A stretch of 64,000 bases of DNA from Lacticaseibacillus parakribbianus (GCF_025490915.1 NZ_JANQBA010000001.1:372001-436000), one strand, 5' to 3'. Numbered from the stretch's first letter, positions 51,108 to 62,587 are shown. Translations and numbers: made by a program. The notes: a model not told the origin generated them from the letters alone.

Positions 51108-51683
51108 TCAGCGAACCAGCCGCGGCCAGATTTTGACGGTGCCGGCCGCAAGCGACGCCGGCACATCGATGATGCGCTGGTTGCTGCTGCCGCGAAACTG
51201 CAGGGTCAGATCCTTTTGGGCCTCAAGGAAGCGGCCGTCGACCAGAATGTCCAGCAGGCCCAGCAGCGCCAGCTTGTCTGGCGAATCCTGCAACAGCTCG
51301 TCCCACTTGTAGCCGGTCCAGCTCCAAATATCCTTGGTGTGGCCGAACTCTGCTCGCACCCGGCGGCACAGCTGCAAGCACACCGCGGTGTTCAAGAACG
51401 GCTCGCCGCCCAAAAGCGTCAGCCCTTGCACGTAGCTTTGGCCGAGGTCTGAGATGATGCGATCCTCCAGCTCCTGGGTGTAGGGGCTGCCGTAGTGAAA
51501 GTTTTGGGCAACCTTGTTGTAGCAACCCGGGCAGGCGAACTTGCAGCCCGACACGTAGATGCTGCAACGCACCCCTTCACCGTCGACGAAGGTGAAAGGC
51601 TTGTAGCTGGCGACGTAGCCCTGCGACCAGTCGGAGGCCAGCCACTCCATCGGCTTGGGATCATTCGGTAATGTTTTGGGCAC
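51108..51683 (-). CDS. nrdG: anaerobic ribonucleotide reductase activating protein NrdG
   Basis: 191 residues. Radical-SAM motif CKFACPGC (Cys47, 51, 54) and LLGGEPFLN. It generates the glycyl radical on NrdD, the class III reductase, so that deoxynucleotides can be made without oxygen. GTG at 51683 with GGAG 8 nt upstream is preferred to the upstream ATG. nrdD is not adjacent here; the neighbours are a histidine kinase gene and purD. Confidence 0.9.
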   Translation of the reverse strand: MPKTLPNDPKPMEWLASDWSQGYVASYKPFTFVDGEGVRCSIYVSGCKFACPGCYNKVAQNFHYGSPYTQELEDRIISDLGQSYVQGLTLLGGEPFLNTAVCLQLCRRVRAEFGHTKDIWSWTGYKWDELLQDSPDKLALLGLLDILVDGRFLEAQKDLTLQFRGSSNQRIIDVPASLAAGTVKIWPRLVR

Positions 51684-51780
51684 AGCACTCACTCCATTTC
51701 TGAGTACCATGCTACCACAGATTCACCGCAAGATGTAGTCTTGACCGCCTCGCAGGTACAAAATGTGGGGGCTGACACAC

Positions 51781-51809
51781 AAAACCGGGTGGCCCCTCGC
51801 CACCCGGTT
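51781..51809 (-). terminator. terminator of the purine operon
   Basis: Eleven-base perfect arms (51783-51793, 51799-51809) followed by UUUU, just after the purD stop. Confidence 0.85.
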
Positions 51810-51829
51810 GCGGAATCAAAAATCAAGGC

Positions 51830-53080
51830 TCACGCCGTGCCCGACACGTGGCGGCCCTTGTCGCCGATGTCTTGGCGCATCGCCAGCTGGCCCAAGAGCG
51901 GGGCCAGCCGGGCGTAAGCCTGAAGCTGGGCGGCCGCCAGCGTTTGGCCGGCCCCAATCACGGTGAACACCCGGCCACCGGCGGTTTCAAGCGCGTTGGC
52001 GGTGCCGCTCACCCCGGCCGGTAGCCAGTAATCAAGCGCCGCGGCACTGGGCGTCACCACCGGCAGGGCCGCGCTGACGTCGCCCGGGTAGGCCGGATGG
52101 ACGGCGACCACGCCGCAGTAAGTACGACCGTCGAGCTTAAGCGGCTGGTCGCTGCCGGCCAGGAGGTCTTGGGTCAGCGCGTAAAAATCGTTTTGGACCT
52201 GCGGCAGCAGCACCTGCGTCTCGGGGTCGCCGAACCGCACGTTGTACTCCAGCAGCTTGGGGCCGGCGGCCGTGAACATCAGCCCTAGGTAGATCACGCC
52301 GCAGCCGCTCAGGCCGTCTTCGACCATCCCGGCCAGCGTTGCGTCAACCAGCGCCGTCGCCTGCTCGTGCTGGGCGGCGGTGAACTGCGGGGCCGGGCTG
52401 ATCGCACCCATGCCGCCGGTGTTGGGGCCGGCGTCACCGGCGAACCGGCGCTTGTGGTCCTGGGCCAGTGGGAACAAGACGCGCGTTCGGCCGTTGAACA
52501 TCGCCAGCACCGACGCCTCCTGCCCCGCCAGGTAATCCTCGATGAGCACGGGCTTGTCGCCACCGGCCAACGCGTGGGTCAGGGCCGCCACGGCGGCCGC
52601 TTCGGTCTCACACACTACGACGCCCTTGCCGGCCGCCAGCCCGTCGGCCTTGATCACCACCGGCAAGGCGTGTTTGGCAATCGCCGCCTGGCCGGCCGCC
52701 AGATCCGCCACGACGGTCGCCTTGGCGGTTGGCAGGTGGTGCCGGGCCATGAAGGCCTTGGCGAACTGCTTGGAGCTCTCAAGTCGCGCCAGGGCCTGAG
52801 TCGGTCCAAACACCGGGAGTCCGGCGGCCTCAAAGGCGTCGACGAGGCCGGCGGCCAACGGCTGCTCCGGGCCGACGAAGGTCAGCGACACATGCGCCTT
52901 GGCAAAGGCAATCAGCGCGTCGAAGGCCATGACGTCGATGGCCACCGGCGTCAGCCCGATCAGTGCCATGCCGGGATTGCCCGGGGCCACGTAGACTTGA
53001 GCGACTTGAGGCGAGGCGAGGTACGCACGACCGAGGGCGGCCTCACGCGCCCCGGCTCCGATGACTAATACGTTGACCAT
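51830..53080 (-). CDS. purD: phosphoribosylamine--glycine ligase
   Basis: 416 residues. It begins VNVLVIGAGAREAALG (family GxGxREH variant, with Ala for His), and has an ATP-grasp domain with VVIKADGLAAGKGVVVC and LEYNVRFGDPETQ. It makes glycinamide ribonucleotide. Last gene of the pur operon. Confidence 0.97.
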   Translation of the reverse strand: MVNVLVIGAGAREAALGRAYLASPQVAQVYVAPGNPGMALIGLTPVAIDVMAFDALIAFAKAHVSLTFVGPEQPLAAGLVDAFEAAGLPVFGPTQALARLESSKQFAKAFMARHHLPTAKATVVADLAAGQAAIAKHALPVVIKADGLAAGKGVVVCETEAAAVAALTHALAGGDKPVLIEDYLAGQEASVLAMFNGRTRVLFPLAQDHKRRFAGDAGPNTGGMGAISPAPQFTAAQHEQATALVDATLAGMVEDGLSGCGVIYLGLMFTAAGPKLLEYNVRFGDPETQVLLPQVQNDFYALTQDLLAGSDQPLKLDGRTYCGVVAVHPAYPGDVSAALPVVTPSAAALDYWLPAGVSGTANALETAGGRVFTVIGAGQTLAAAQLQAYARLAPLLGQLAMRQDIGDKGRHVSGTA

Positions 53081-53101
53081 GTTTGCCCGTCCCCTTTCGC
53101 C

Positions 53102-54622
53102 TTAGTGCCTGAAGTGCCGCACCCCGGTCACCACCATCGCGATGCCGTATGTGTCGGCCGCATCGATCGAGTCCTGGTCGCGAATCGAGCCGCCGGGCTG
53201 AATGATCGCGCGGATGCCGTGCTTGGCGGCGTATTCCACGCAGTCGGCCATCGGGAAGAACGCGTCCGAGGCCAGCACGGCGCCGGCGAAGTTCGCGTTA
53301 CCCTGTGCCTGCTTCAGCGCGATTTCAACGGAGCCGATGCGGTTCATCTGCCCGGCCCCGATGCCGAGCGTCTGGCCGTCTTTGACCACGACGATGGCGT
53401 TGGACTTCACGTGTTTGACCACCTGCTGGCCAAACAAGAGGGCCCTCAGCTGCTCGGGCGTTGGCGCCACCTTGGTCACCACGGTCACGTCGTCTGGCCC
53501 CTCAACCGCGGCGTCGGTGGTTTGCAAAAGCACCCCGCCGAGCACCGGCGTGGCTTCGATGTGAGCCGGCTCCGGCGCGGCCAGCTGAACGGTCATCACG
53601 CGTAGGTTCTTCTTTTTGCTGAGCACCGCCAAGGCGTCGGGGTCAAAGGCCGGTGCCATCACGATTTCCAGGAACAGCGCGTGCATTTTGGTCGCCGTCG
53701 CCAAGTCGACGGTGCGGTTCAAGGCGATGATGCCGCCGAAAATCGAGGTGGGATCCGCCGCGTAGGCCTTGTCCCAGGCCGCCTCGATCGTATCGGCCAC
53801 CCCGATGCCGCAGGGGTTCATGTGCTTGACCGCCACCACCGCCGGCGCCTGGTACTCGTTGAGCATCGCCAGGGCCGCGTCGGCGTCGCGGATGTTGTTG
53901 TAAGACAAGGCCTTGCCGTGCAACTGCACCGCGTTCACCAGCGATTCCTTCGGCGCGTTCGGTGCCGCGTAAAAGGCGGCCTGCTGGTGGCTGTTTTCCC
54001 CGTAGCGCAGGTCCTCGAGCTTGCGGTAAGTCGGAGTGTACAGGGTCGGGAACGGCTCCGGGTTCAGGTAGGCGGCAATCTGGGCGTCGTAGGCCGCCGT
54101 CACCGCAAAGACCTTGGCGGCAAGTTGGGCACGCAATTCGGCGTCTTGGGCGTCGAGCCCGGCCAACACCGCCGGGTAATCCGCGGGATCCACCACGGCC
54201 CAGACGCTGTCGCTGTTCTTGGCCGCCGCGCGTAAGGCGCTCGGGCCGCCGATGTCGATCTGCTCGATGGCTTGCTCACGCGTCACGCCGGGCCGCTGGA
54301 TGGTCTCGGCAAAGGGGTACAAGTTGACGCAGACCACGTCGATCGGCGTGATGTCATGCTCGACCAAGGCCGCCATGTGGGTTGCCGAGTCGCGCTTGGC
54401 CAGAATGCCGGCGTGAATCTTTGGGTGGAGCGTCTTGACCCGGCCGTCAAGCATTTCGGGGAAGCCGGTGACGTCTTCAACGGCGGTCACGGCAAGTCCG
54501 GCGTCGGTCAGCGCCCGCTTGGTGCCGCCCGTGGACACCAGGGCGAAGCCGCGGTCTAGCAGGCCCTGGGCGAAGGTCACCAGGCCGGTTTTGTCGGAAA
54601 CACTGAGTAAGGCTCGTTTCAA
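53102..54622 (-). CDS. purH: bifunctional AICAR formyltransferase/IMP cyclohydrolase
   Basis: 506 residues. The N-terminal cyclohydrolase domain starts [14 protein letters not shown]; the transformylase domain has [15 protein letters not shown] (Lys-His pair) and [12 protein letters not shown]. It carries out the last two steps to IMP. The start is TTG at 54622, with AAGGAG 9 nt upstream and the purN stop one base away on the 3' side of the start. Confidence 0.97.
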   Translation of the reverse strand: MKRALLSVSDKTGLVTFAQGLLDRGFALVSTGGTKRALTDAGLAVTAVEDVTGFPEMLDGRVKTLHPKIHAGILAKRDSATHMAALVEHDITPIDVVCVNLYPFAETIQRPGVTREQAIEQIDIGGPSALRAAAKNSDSVWAVVDPADYPAVLAGLDAQDAELRAQLAAKVFAVTAAYDAQIAAYLNPEPFPTLYTPTYRKLEDLRYGENSHQQAAFYAAPNAPKESLVNAVQLHGKALSYNNIRDADAALAMLNEYQAPAVVAVKHMNPCGIGVADTIEAAWDKAYAADPTSIFGGIIALNRTVDLATATKMHALFLEIVMAPAFDPDALAVLSKKKNLRVMTVQLAAPEPAHIEATPVLGGVLLQTTDAAVEGPDDVTVVTKVAPTPEQLRALLFGQQVVKHVKSNAIVVVKDGQTLGIGAGQMNRIGSVEIALKQAQGNANFAGAVLASDAFFPMADCVEYAAKHGIRAIIQPGGSIRDQDSIDAADTYGIAMVVTGVRHFRH

Positions 54623-54623
54623 T

Positions 54624-55190
54624 TCAAATCGCTCCTTTTAAAATGAGTTGGTCAACAGTCCGCGGCAGCAGGTCGTGCTCCACCGCGTGGATTCGCGCCT
54701 CCAGGTGAGCCAGCGACTCCCCAACGGCTATCGCCACCGGCGCCTGGGCGATAATGCGGCCCGAGTCGATGCCGGCGTCAACGTAATGCACGGTCACGCC
54801 GGTCACCTTCACGCCGTAGCGCCAAGCGTCCTCGATGCCGGTGCGGCCGGGAAAGCTCGGCAACAGCGCCGGGTGGAGGTTAATGATGCGGTCGGGAAAG
54901 GCCGCCAGCAGCGTCGGGCCGACGATGCGCATGAAGCCGGCCAGCACCACCAGGTCGGCGGCCGGCAGCCGCGCAAGCAGCGCCTGCTCGGCTGCCGCCT
55001 TGCTCGCGTAGGCCCGGTAGTCGATGGTGATCACCGGAATGCCCAGCGCCTGGGCCCGGCCGATCACCGCGGCCTGGGGCTTATCACAAACTAAGGCGCC
55101 GATGGCGACGTCCGACCGAGTCCGCAGGTGATCCGCCAGCGCCTGAAAGTTGCTGCCGGTGCCTGAGGCAAAGACTATCAGCTTTTTCAT
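54624..55190 (-). CDS. purN: phosphoribosylglycinamide formyltransferase PurN
   Basis: 188 residues. [17 protein letters not shown] (phosphate loop), LAGFMRIV, and the catalytic [13 protein letters not shown] and [10 protein letters not shown]. Formyl-tetrahydrofolate-dependent. The ATG at 55190 overlaps the purM stop (ATGA); the longer open frame is not supported. Confidence 0.97.
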   Translation of the reverse strand: MKKLIVFASGTGSNFQALADHLRTRSDVAIGALVCDKPQAAVIGRAQALGIPVITIDYRAYASKAAAEQALLARLPAADLVVLAGFMRIVGPTLLAAFPDRIINLHPALLPSFPGRTGIEDAWRYGVKVTGVTVHYVDAGIDSGRIIAQAPVAIAVGESLAHLEARIHAVEHDLLPRTVDQLILKGAI

Positions 55191-56191
55191 GCGGTCCACG
55201 TCACTCCCTGGCCGTCGCGCGGCACCACGCGCCCAATGGTCACTGCATGGGGCAGCCGGGCCAGCACGGTCTTCGCGTCTTTTGGCGCCACCGCCAGCAC
55301 CATGCCGATGCCCAAGTTGAAGGTGCGGCGCATCTCCGCCAGGCTGAGTGAGCCGGCCTCTTGAAGCCGCGAGAACAGCTCCGGCCACTGCCAGGCGCCG
55401 GCCGCGATGGCGGCGGCCAGGTGGCTGGGCAGCATTCGCGGCACGTTGTCGGTGAAGCCGCCGCCGGTGATGTGGGCGGCGCCGTGGATCAGTCCGGCGG
55501 CGATCAGCGGCCAGACGTCTTGGACGTAGATCTTGGTCGGGGCCAACAGCGCCGCGGTCATCTCCCGCCCGTCGCTCAGCGGCAGGTTGCCCAGGTTGGT
55601 CTCCGCCAGAAGCTCACGCACCAGCGAGAAGCCGTTGCTGTGAACGCCGCTGGACGGCAGACCGATCAGGACGTCGCCGGCCGCGACTTGGCTCGGTAGC
55701 AGCCGGCCGGCGCTGGCCAGGCCGACGGCAAAACCGGCGAGATCGTAGTGCTGCTGGGGGTACATCCCCGGCATCTCGGCGGTTTCGCCACCGATCAGGG
55801 CCATGCCGGCCTGGCTGCAACCATAGGCGATGCCCCGCACAATGGTTTCGACCCGCTCGGGCAGCAAGGCGTCGGTGGCCAGGTAATCAAGGAAAAACAG
55901 CGGCTTGGCGCCGTTGGCCAGCAGGTCGTTGGCGACCATCGCCACCAGGTCGATGCCGATGGTGTCGTGCGACTCACACTGCAGCGCCAGCAGCAGCTTG
56001 GTGCCGACCCCGTCGGTGGCCGTCACCAGCACCGGCTCCGGCACGGTCGGCAGCCGGTAAGCGGCGGCAAAGCCGCCGATGTTGGCCAAGACGTTGTCAT
56101 TTTGCGTGGCCTTGGCCAGCGGGGCGATGCGGCGGACCACCTCGGCCCCGGCGTCGATGTTGACGCCGGCGTGACGGTAATCGATGCTCAT
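55187..56191 (-). CDS. purM: phosphoribosylformylglycinamidine cyclo-ligase
   Basis: 334 residues. TATDGVGTKLLLAL (ATP/Mg site), LIGGETAEMPGMY and IGLPSSGVHSNGFSL are PurM signatures. It forms AIR. The ATG at 56191 overlaps the purF stop (ATGA). Confidence 0.97.
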   Translation of the reverse strand: MSIDYRHAGVNIDAGAEVVRRIAPLAKATQNDNVLANIGGFAAAYRLPTVPEPVLVTATDGVGTKLLLALQCESHDTIGIDLVAMVANDLLANGAKPLFFLDYLATDALLPERVETIVRGIAYGCSQAGMALIGGETAEMPGMYPQQHYDLAGFAVGLASAGRLLPSQVAAGDVLIGLPSSGVHSNGFSLVRELLAETNLGNLPLSDGREMTAALLAPTKIYVQDVWPLIAAGLIHGAAHITGGGFTDNVPRMLPSHLAAAIAAGAWQWPELFSRLQEAGSLSLAEMRRTFNLGIGMVLAVAPKDAKTVLARLPHAVTIGRVVPRDGQGVTWTA

Positions 56192-57651
56192 GCAAAAACC
56201 TCCTTCACGTTGATCGAAAGGTGCGTCAACTCTTTGGCCAAGTTGGCGGCGTAATCGTCCAGCCCGGTTGGGTACTCGCCAGTGAAGTACGCGACGCACA
56301 GGCCGCCGTTCGGCGCGTCAGTCGGCAGCGCCACGCTTTCAACCAGTCCGGCCACCGACAGGAACCCGAGCGAATCCACCCCCAGCACCTGCTTCATCTC
56401 GGCGACGCTGTGGTTGGCCGCGAACAGCTCCTTGGTGGACTGAATGTCGATGCCGTAAAAGCACGGGAAGCGCAGCGGCGGGCTGGCGATGCGCAGGTGA
56501 ACCGCGGTTGCCCCGGCGTCCTTGAGCAGCTGCACCAGCTGAATCGCGGTGGTGCCGCGAACGATCGAGTCATCGACCAGCACGACGGACTTCCCGGCCA
56601 CCACCGCCCGGACCGCCGACAGCTTTAGCCGAACGCTGCGTTCCCGCAGCGCCTGGGTCGGCTGAATGAAAGTCCGCGCGACGTACTGGCTTTTGACCAG
56701 TCCCAGCTCGTAGGGAATGCCGCTTTCCCTGGCGTAACCGATGGCAGCCGACAAAGAGGAGTTCGGCACCCCGACGACGATGTCGCCTTGCGCCGGCTGC
56801 TCCCGCGCCAGGCGCCGCCCCATCGCGACTCTGGCCTGATGCACGTTGACGCCGTGAATCTCGGAGTCCGGCCGGGCGAAGTAGATGTACTCCATCGAGC
56901 ACACCGCAAGCTGCGTGTGGTCCGTGTAGGGCTCGGTGGTCCAGCCGGCATCGGTGATGGTGACCAGCTCACCGGGCTGCACGTCCTGCAGGAACTCGGC
57001 CCCCACCGCCGTCAACGCCGCGGTTTCGGAGCAGACAATCACGCCGCCATCAAGCCGGCGACCGATGACCAGCGGCCGAAAGCCGTTGGGATCCACCGCC
57101 GCGTACATCGCCTGTTCAGTCAGCAGTACGAAGGCGAAGCCGCCGTGAACCCGGTTAAGGGCGTCTTTGAGCTGCTCTTTGACCGTGCTGGCGGGGCTTC
57201 TGCGCAGCAGGTGCATCAGCACCTCGGTGTCCGAGGTCGACTGAAAAATGGCCCCATCGGCCTCAAGCGCCGCTCGCAGGCTCTGGGCGTTGGTCAGGTT
57301 GCCGTTATGGGCCAGCGCCATCGCGGTGTCGGAAAAGCGAAACAGCAGCGGCTGAATGTTCTCGAGAATCGCGCCGCCGGCCGTCGCGTATCGCACTTGA
57401 CCCAGCGCGGCGGTGCCGGCCAGCTGCTTGAGGTCGGCCGGATCGGCGAACACCTCGGACACCAGGCCAAAGCCATAGTGGCGCCGCAACCCGGCCGGGG
57501 TTTTGCCGACGATGCCGGCGCCTTCCTGGCCGCGGTGCTGCAAGGTGTGAAGCCCCAGGTGGGTGATGGCCGCGGCGTGGGGATCGCCCCAAATGCCAAA
57601 GACGCCGCATTCCTCGTTCAGGCTCTTGACTTCGGTCACTTCAGCTGGCAT
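56188..57651 (-). CDS. purF: amidophosphoribosyltransferase
   Basis: 487 residues. A 14-residue propeptide ends before Cys15 (ECGVFGIWG), the nucleophile of the glutaminase domain; the PRPP motif VVLVDDSIVRGTT lies in the C-terminal half. First committed step of purine synthesis. Its start overlaps the purL stop by 16 bases. Confidence 0.97.
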   Translation of the reverse strand: MPAEVTEVKSLNEECGVFGIWGDPHAAAITHLGLHTLQHRGQEGAGIVGKTPAGLRRHYGFGLVSEVFADPADLKQLAGTAALGQVRYATAGGAILENIQPLLFRFSDTAMALAHNGNLTNAQSLRAALEADGAIFQSTSDTEVLMHLLRRSPASTVKEQLKDALNRVHGGFAFVLLTEQAMYAAVDPNGFRPLVIGRRLDGGVIVCSETAALTAVGAEFLQDVQPGELVTITDAGWTTEPYTDHTQLAVCSMEYIYFARPDSEIHGVNVHQARVAMGRRLAREQPAQGDIVVGVPNSSLSAAIGYARESGIPYELGLVKSQYVARTFIQPTQALRERSVRLKLSAVRAVVAGKSVVLVDDSIVRGTTAIQLVQLLKDAGATAVHLRIASPPLRFPCFYGIDIQSTKELFAANHSVAEMKQVLGVDSLGFLSVAGLVESVALPTDAPNGGLCVAYFTGEYPTGLDDYAANLAKELTHLSINVKEVFA

Positions 57652-59840
57652 GCAAGTCCCTCCAAGTTGAGTTGTTTCAAGGCCGCGACCGGTGCCGCCA
57701 CGCGGCCGTCTAGCGCCTGCACCACCAGGTCGGCACCACCGGTGGTGCCGATGCGGGTGGCCAGCGGGCCGGCCAGCGCCTCAAAGGCGGCCTGGTGGTT
57801 TTGCGGCACCGTCACCAGGAAGCGGCCTTGGCTCTCGGCAAAGAGCTGGGCCTGCGGTAGCGCGACGTCGAGCGTCGCGCCGATGCCCGCGGGGAAGCTC
57901 ATTTCGGCTAGGGCCACCAGCAACCCGCCGTCGGCCACGTCGTGCGACGCGGTGGTCAGGTGGCCGCGGATGGCGGCCAGCACCAGGTCCTGATTGCGCT
58001 TTTCGGCGACCAGGTCCAGCGGCCGCAGACTGCCGGCCACGCCGCCGGTTTCAAGCACCTGCAGCAGCGAGCCGTCAAAGTCGGCCCGCGTCTCGCCGAT
58101 CAGGTAGATCCAATCAGCGCCCTGCTTGAAGCCCGGGGTACCGATGGCGGTGAGGTCTTCGATCAGTCCGACCATGCCGATCATCGGCGTCGGGTCGATG
58201 GCGACGCCCGAGGTTTCGTTGTAAAGCGAGACGTTGCCGGAAATCACCGGCGTGTTCAGCGCCTTGGTGGCCGCGACGATGCCCTTGGCGGATTCGGCCA
58301 GCTCGTAGAACATCTCGGGCTTGGTCGGGTCGCCGTAGTTCAGGCAGTCGGTGATGCCCAAAGGCTCCGCGCCAGTCGCCACCAGGTTACGGGCGGCCTC
58401 GGCCACCGTGATGGCCCCGCCGATTTCGGGATCCAAGGCCAGGTAGCGCCCATTGGAATCGGCGGTCATCGCAAGCGCCCGGTGGGTGCCGCGAACCCGC
58501 ACCACCCCGGCGTCGGCGCCTGGCGCAAGCACCGTGTTGGTCTGCACCTGCGCGTCGTAGCGGCGGAAAATGCAGCGCTTGTCGGCCACGTTGGGGTCTT
58601 GAAGCAGCGCCTCCAGCGTGGCCCGGGCGTCGTCAATCACCGGCTGCCAGTGCGGCGCCGGGTCGGCTAGCCGCGCCGGCTTGCGGCTTGCTTGGTGGTA
58701 AACCGGGGCATCCGTGGTCAAGGCACTGACCGGCACGTCGCACACGACCTCGCCGCGGTGCAGCAGTCGGTAGCGGTGGCCGGACTCGACGTGGCCGCAA
58801 ACCACGGCATCCAGGTCGTAGCGCTTGAACACCGCGATGATCGCGTCCTCCGCCCCGCTTTGAACGCACAGCATCATGCGCTCCTGCGACTCGCTGAGCA
58901 TGATTTCAAACGGCGTCATGTTCGGCTCGCGCTGGGGAATCAAGTCGAGGTTAAGCACCATGCCGGAGTTGGCCTTACCCGCCATTTCAACCGTGGAGGA
59001 CACCAGCCCAGCGGCGCCCATGTCCTGCATCCCGACCAGCTGATCTTGGTAATCGCGGGTCACCTCCAGGCAGGCGTCCATCACGAGCTTTTCCATGAAC
59101 GGGTCGCCGACCTGAACCGCCGAGCGGTCGGCCGCCTCCTCCGCGGAGAACTCGGCCGAGGCGAAACTCGCGCCATTGATGCCGTCGCGGCCGGTTTTGG
59201 CCCCGACGTAGATTAAGGCGTTGCCGACGCCGGCGGCCTTCCCCTTTTGGATCTTGGCCTTGTCCATCACGCCGACGCACATCGCGTTAACCAGCGGGTT
59301 TTTCGTGTAGGCGGCGCTGAAGCGAACCTCGCCGCCGAGGTTAGGGATGCCGATCGCGTTGCCGTAATCGCCGATGCCGGCGACCACGCCGTCGATCAGC
59401 TGTTTTTGGTGCGGGTCCTGCGGGTCGCCGAAGGCCAGCGCGTCGAGCACCGCGATCGGCTTGGCCCCGATGGAGAAAATGTCGCGGATGATGCCGCCGA
59501 CACCGGTCGCCGCCCCTTCGTATGGCTCAACGGCGCTCGGGTGGTTGTGGCTTTCGGCCTTAAACACCACGGCCTTGCCCTCGCCGATGTCGATCACCCC
59601 GGCACCTTCGCCGGGCCCCATCAACACCCGGTCGTTGTGGGTCCAGAAGGTTTTGAGCACGGGCTTGGAGTACTTATAGGCGCAGTGCTCGCTCCACATG
59701 CCCGATGCCAGGCCGATTTCCGTGTAAGTCGGCAGCCGACCGAGCAACGCGGCGTAACGGTCGTACTCCGCCTCGGTCAGGCCCCACTGCAAGTATGGCT
59801 TTTGTTCCTGTACCGCCTCTGGACTAAGCGTGTTGGACAT
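57636..59840 (-). CDS. purL: FGAM synthase, large subunit PurL
   Basis: 734 residues: the small-form PurL that works with separate PurS and Pur[13 protein letters not shown] and [21 protein letters not shown] are signatures. It overlaps purQ by 17 bases. Confidence 0.97.
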   Translation of the reverse strand: MSNTLSPEAVQEQKPYLQWGLTEAEYDRYAALLGRLPTYTEIGLASGMWSEHCAYKYSKPVLKTFWTHNDRVLMGPGEGAGVIDIGEGKAVVFKAESHNHPSAVEPYEGAATGVGGIIRDIFSIGAKPIAVLDALAFGDPQDPHQKQLIDGVVAGIGDYGNAIGIPNLGGEVRFSAAYTKNPLVNAMCVGVMDKAKIQKGKAAGVGNALIYVGAKTGRDGINGASFASAEFSAEEAADRSAVQVGDPFMEKLVMDACLEVTRDYQDQLVGMQDMGAAGLVSSTVEMAGKANSGMVLNLDLIPQREPNMTPFEIMLSESQERMMLCVQSGAEDAIIAVFKRYDLDAVVCGHVESGHRYRLLHRGEVVCDVPVSALTTDAPVYHQASRKPARLADPAPHWQPVIDDARATLEALLQDPNVADKRCIFRRYDAQVQTNTVLAPGADAGVVRVRGTHRALAMTADSNGRYLALDPEIGGAITVAEAARNLVATGAEPLGITDCLNYGDPTKPEMFYELAESAKGIVAATKALNTPVISGNVSLYNETSGVAIDPTPMIGMVGLIEDLTAIGTPGFKQGADWIYLIGETRADFDGSLLQVLETGGVAGSLRPLDLVAEKRNQDLVLAAIRGHLTTASHDVADGGLLVALAEMSFPAGIGATLDVALPQAQLFAESQGRFLVTVPQNHQAAFEALAGPLATRIGTTGGADLVVQALDGRVAAPVAALKQLNLEGLACQLK

Positions 59841-60510
59841 GCGGTTCTCCTTTCGTTGCGGCCATCAGCGAGTCGAACACGCCCAGGCCATCGGTGCCGC
59901 CGAGCAGCGCCTCCACCGCCCGTTCCGGGTGCGGCATCATGCCCAGCACGTTGCCTTGGGCGTTCACGATGCCGGCGATGTCGTTAAGGCTACCGTTGGG
60001 GTTATCGGCGTAGCGAAACACCACCTGGTGGTTGGCCTCAAGCGCGGCTAGCGTGGCCGGGTCGGCGTAGTAATTGCCTTCCCCGTGAGCAATCGGTAGC
60101 GTGATGGTGGCGCCATCAGCGTAGGCGTTGGAAAAGGCCGTCTCGGCGTTGGCCACGACTAGCGGCGCCTGGGCGCAGCGAAACTCAAGTGAGGTGTTGG
60201 CCTGCAAGGCGCCGGGCAACAACCCCGCCTCGGTCAGGATCTGAAAGCCATTGCAGATGCCGATCACGTAGCCGCCGGCCGCGGCAAAGTCCCGCACGGC
60301 GGCCATGATCGGCGCAAACTTGGCGATCGCACCGCTTCTCAGGTAATCCCCGTAAGAGAAGCCGCCGGGCAACAGCACCAGGTCAAAGCCGTCAAGCGTC
60401 GTGGCCGAGGCCAAGACCTTGGTCGCGGCTTGGTGACAAACCGTCTCAAGCGCCCAGATCAAGTCGTCGTCGCAGTTGGAGCCGGGAAAGCTGACCACCG
60501 CCGCCTTCAT
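59824..60510 (-). CDS. purQ: FGAM synthase, glutaminase subunit PurQ
   Basis: 228 residues. Class I glutaminase triad: [13 protein letters not shown] (nucleophile Cys) and MPHPERAVE. It begins [15 protein letters not shown]. It supplies ammonia to PurL. Overlaps purS by 4 bases. Confidence 0.97.
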   Translation of the reverse strand: MKAAVVSFPGSNCDDDLIWALETVCHQAATKVLASATTLDGFDLVLLPGGFSYGDYLRSGAIAKFAPIMAAVRDFAAAGGYVIGICNGFQILTEAGLLPGALQANTSLEFRCAQAPLVVANAETAFSNAYADGATITLPIAHGEGNYYADPATLAALEANHQVVFRYADNPNGSLNDIAGIVNAQGNVLGMMPHPERAVEALLGGTDGLGVFDSLMAATKGEPHVQHA

Positions 60511-60761
60511 GCCGTCACCGCCTGCACCGTGTAGCGGTAACTTTCCATGTTCACGTTGGCGAGCATCTGGTCGCAGATCGCATCAACCTGGGCCTCGGCC
60601 GCCGCCTGATCGGCCGCCGTCAGGGTGAGGACAAAGTGCTTGCCCACCACCACGCTTTGGACGTTGGTCTGGCCCAGGCGCTGCAAGGTGTTTTGAATCA
60701 CCGCGGCCTTGGGGTCCAGAACGCTTGGCTTGTAGCTCACATCGATTTCGGCTTTATACAT
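60507..60761 (-). CDS. purS: FGAM synthase subunit PurS
   Basis: 84 residues, the standard length; [21 protein letters not shown] and ITL-like core with GKHFVLTL. It bridges PurQ and PurL in the Gram-positive FGAM synthase. Confidence 0.96.
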   Translation of the reverse strand: MYKAEIDVSYKPSVLDPKAAVIQNTLQRLGQTNVQSVVVGKHFVLTLTAADQAAAEAQVDAICDQMLANVNMESYRYTVQAVTA

Positions 60762-61470
60762 GTTGGGCTCCTTTCAGGCGGTCCAAAACGGTTTGGTAAA
60801 CGGGCTGCAGCGGCCCGAGGTCCTTGCGAAACACATCCTTGTCCAGCGACTGGCCGGTCGCCTGGTCCACCAGGCGGAAGTTGTCGGGTGACAGCTCGTC
60901 GGCAAGGATCAGGGTGCCGTCCGGCAGGGTGCCGAACTCCAGCTTGAAGTCGACCAAGTCGATGCCGATCCCATCGAATCGCGCCGTCAGGTAGGCGTTG
61001 ACCGCGTCGCTTTGGCGGTGCATCTCGGCAATCGTCGCCGCGTCGGCCAGGCCCAGGGCGATCGCCTGCTCCGAGTTGATGAACGGGTCGTCCAACGCGT
61101 CGGACTTGTAGTAAAACTCGTGAACCGCCGGGCGCAGCGGCAACAGATTGGCCGTCTGGAACTTGCGGGCGAAGCTGCCCGACGCAAAGTTTCGCACCAC
61201 GGCCTCCAGCTTCACCATCTCAACGCGCCGCACCAGCATGGTGTTGGCGTCAAGCGTCTTGAGGTAATGGGTGGCAAACCCGTTGGCATTGAGCTCCTCA
61301 AAGAGCAGGCTTGAGATCTGGCGGTTCAAGGCGCCTTTGCCTTCAATCTGAACCTTCTTCTTCCCGTTCAGGGCCGTGGCCTGATCCATGTACTCGACCC
61401 ACAGCACCGTCGGGTCCTCCGTCGCGTACATCTGCTTGGCCTTCCCGCTGTACAGTAACTCAGTTTTCAC
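60754..61470 (-). CDS. purC: SAICAR synthase
   Basis: 238 residues. LLYSGKAKQMYATED at the N-terminus, VLWVEYMDQATALNGKK, and DFKLEFG are diagnostic. The start is GTG at 61470 with AAGGAGG upstream, overlapping purK by 11 bases; its end overlaps purS by 8. Confidence 0.97.
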   Translation of the reverse strand: MKTELLYSGKAKQMYATEDPTVLWVEYMDQATALNGKKKVQIEGKGALNRQISSLLFEELNANGFATHYLKTLDANTMLVRRVEMVKLEAVVRNFASGSFARKFQTANLLPLRPAVHEFYYKSDALDDPFINSEQAIALGLADAATIAEMHRQSDAVNAYLTARFDGIGIDLVDFKLEFGTLPDGTLILADELSPDNFRLVDQATGQSLDKDVFRKDLGPLQPVYQTVLDRLKGAQHV

Positions 61471-62587
61471 AATTGTCCTCCTTGAAGGCCACCGCCTTCA
61501 GTCGCGCCTCTAACGTTCCGCCACACACCGTGATATGGCCCATTTTGCGGCCGGGCCGGGCCTCTGCCTTCCCGTAATCGTGCAGGTGCCACTCCGGGTG
61601 CTTGGGCCAGGCCAGCCGCGCCGTCGCCAGGTCAGTCCCCAGCAGGTTGCGCATCACCGCCGAAGTGTTCAGCGTGATTGGCGGCAGCGGCAGGCCGCAG
61701 ATGCTCAGGATGTGGGCGGCAAACTGCGACAGGTTGCAGGCCTCAATCGAGTAGTGCCCCGAGTTGTGCGGCCGCGGGGCCAGCTCGTTGACCACGATCC
61801 CGGTGGTGCTTTCAAACAGCTCGATGCCCAGCACCCCGCGCAGGTCCAGCGCGTTGGCGATGGTGGTCGCCAGCCCGTTGATCTGCTGGGCCAGGGCCGG
61901 TGCTAGTCCCGGTGCCGGCGCCAGGGTTTCGTGCAAAATGTGTTGGGCGTGGCGGTTCTCGACGATGGGGAAACACCGCACCCGGTCCGAACCGTCGCGG
62001 GTCACCATCAAGGACAGTTCGCGGCGAAACTCCAGCCGTTCCTCCAAAATGCAGGGGGTCTCGGCCGCCAGGGCCTTGGCCGCTTCCAGCTGATCGAAGC
62101 CCAAGATGTCGACTTGGCCGTGACCGTCGTAGCCGCCGGTCGCGGTTTTGAGGATGCTCGGCACCCCCACCCGGTGAATGGCCGGAATCAGGGCGGCGTC
62201 GTTCGGGACGCTGGCGAACTTGGCGGTGGGAATGCCGTGTTCCTGCAGGAAGGTTTTCTCGCTCAGCCGGTCGCGCGTGATGGCCAAGAGGCGGGTTCCC
62301 TGGGGCAGCGCGACGAAGCGTTGGGCGTCTGCCAGGGCCGCGAGGTCGACGTTTTCGAACTCGTAGGTCAGCACGTCACTGGCCCGGGCGAGCCGCTCAA
62401 GCGCCGCGGTGTCAGCAAAATCGGCGGTCACCTGAAAATCCGCCACCTGACCGGCCGGCGCTTGCGGCGTGGGGTCCAACACCCCGACCGTGTAACCCAT
62501 CGCCTTGGCGGCCAGGACCAGCATCCGACCGAGCTGACCGCCGCCGACAATGCCGATGGTGGCCGGGGGCACAATCACCTTAGTCAA
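61460..62587 (-). CDS. purK: N5-carboxyaminoimidazole ribonucleotide synthase PurK
   Basis: 375 residues. [25 protein letters not shown]-grasp segments ([22 protein letters not shown]-like [19 protein letters not shown]). With PurE it carboxylates AIR. The start is taken as TTG at 62587, overlapping purE by 8 bases with GAGG 9 nt upstream; GTGs 9 and 15 bases later are alternatives. Confidence 0.93.
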   Translation of the reverse strand: MTKVIVPPATIGIVGGGQLGRMLVLAAKAMGYTVGVLDPTPQAPAGQVADFQVTADFADTAALERLARASDVLTYEFENVDLAALADAQRFVALPQGTRLLAITRDRLSEKTFLQEHGIPTAKFASVPNDAALIPAIHRVGVPSILKTATGGYDGHGQVDILGFDQLEAAKALAAETPCILEERLEFRRELSLMVTRDGSDRVRCFPIVENRHAQHILHETLAPAPGLAPALAQQINGLATTIANALDLRGVLGIELFESTTGIVVNELAPRPHNSGHYSIEACNLSQFAAHILSICGLPLPPITLNTSAVMRNLLGTDLATARLAWPKHPEWHLHDYGKAEARPGRKMGHITVCGGTLEARLKAVAFKEDNCEN

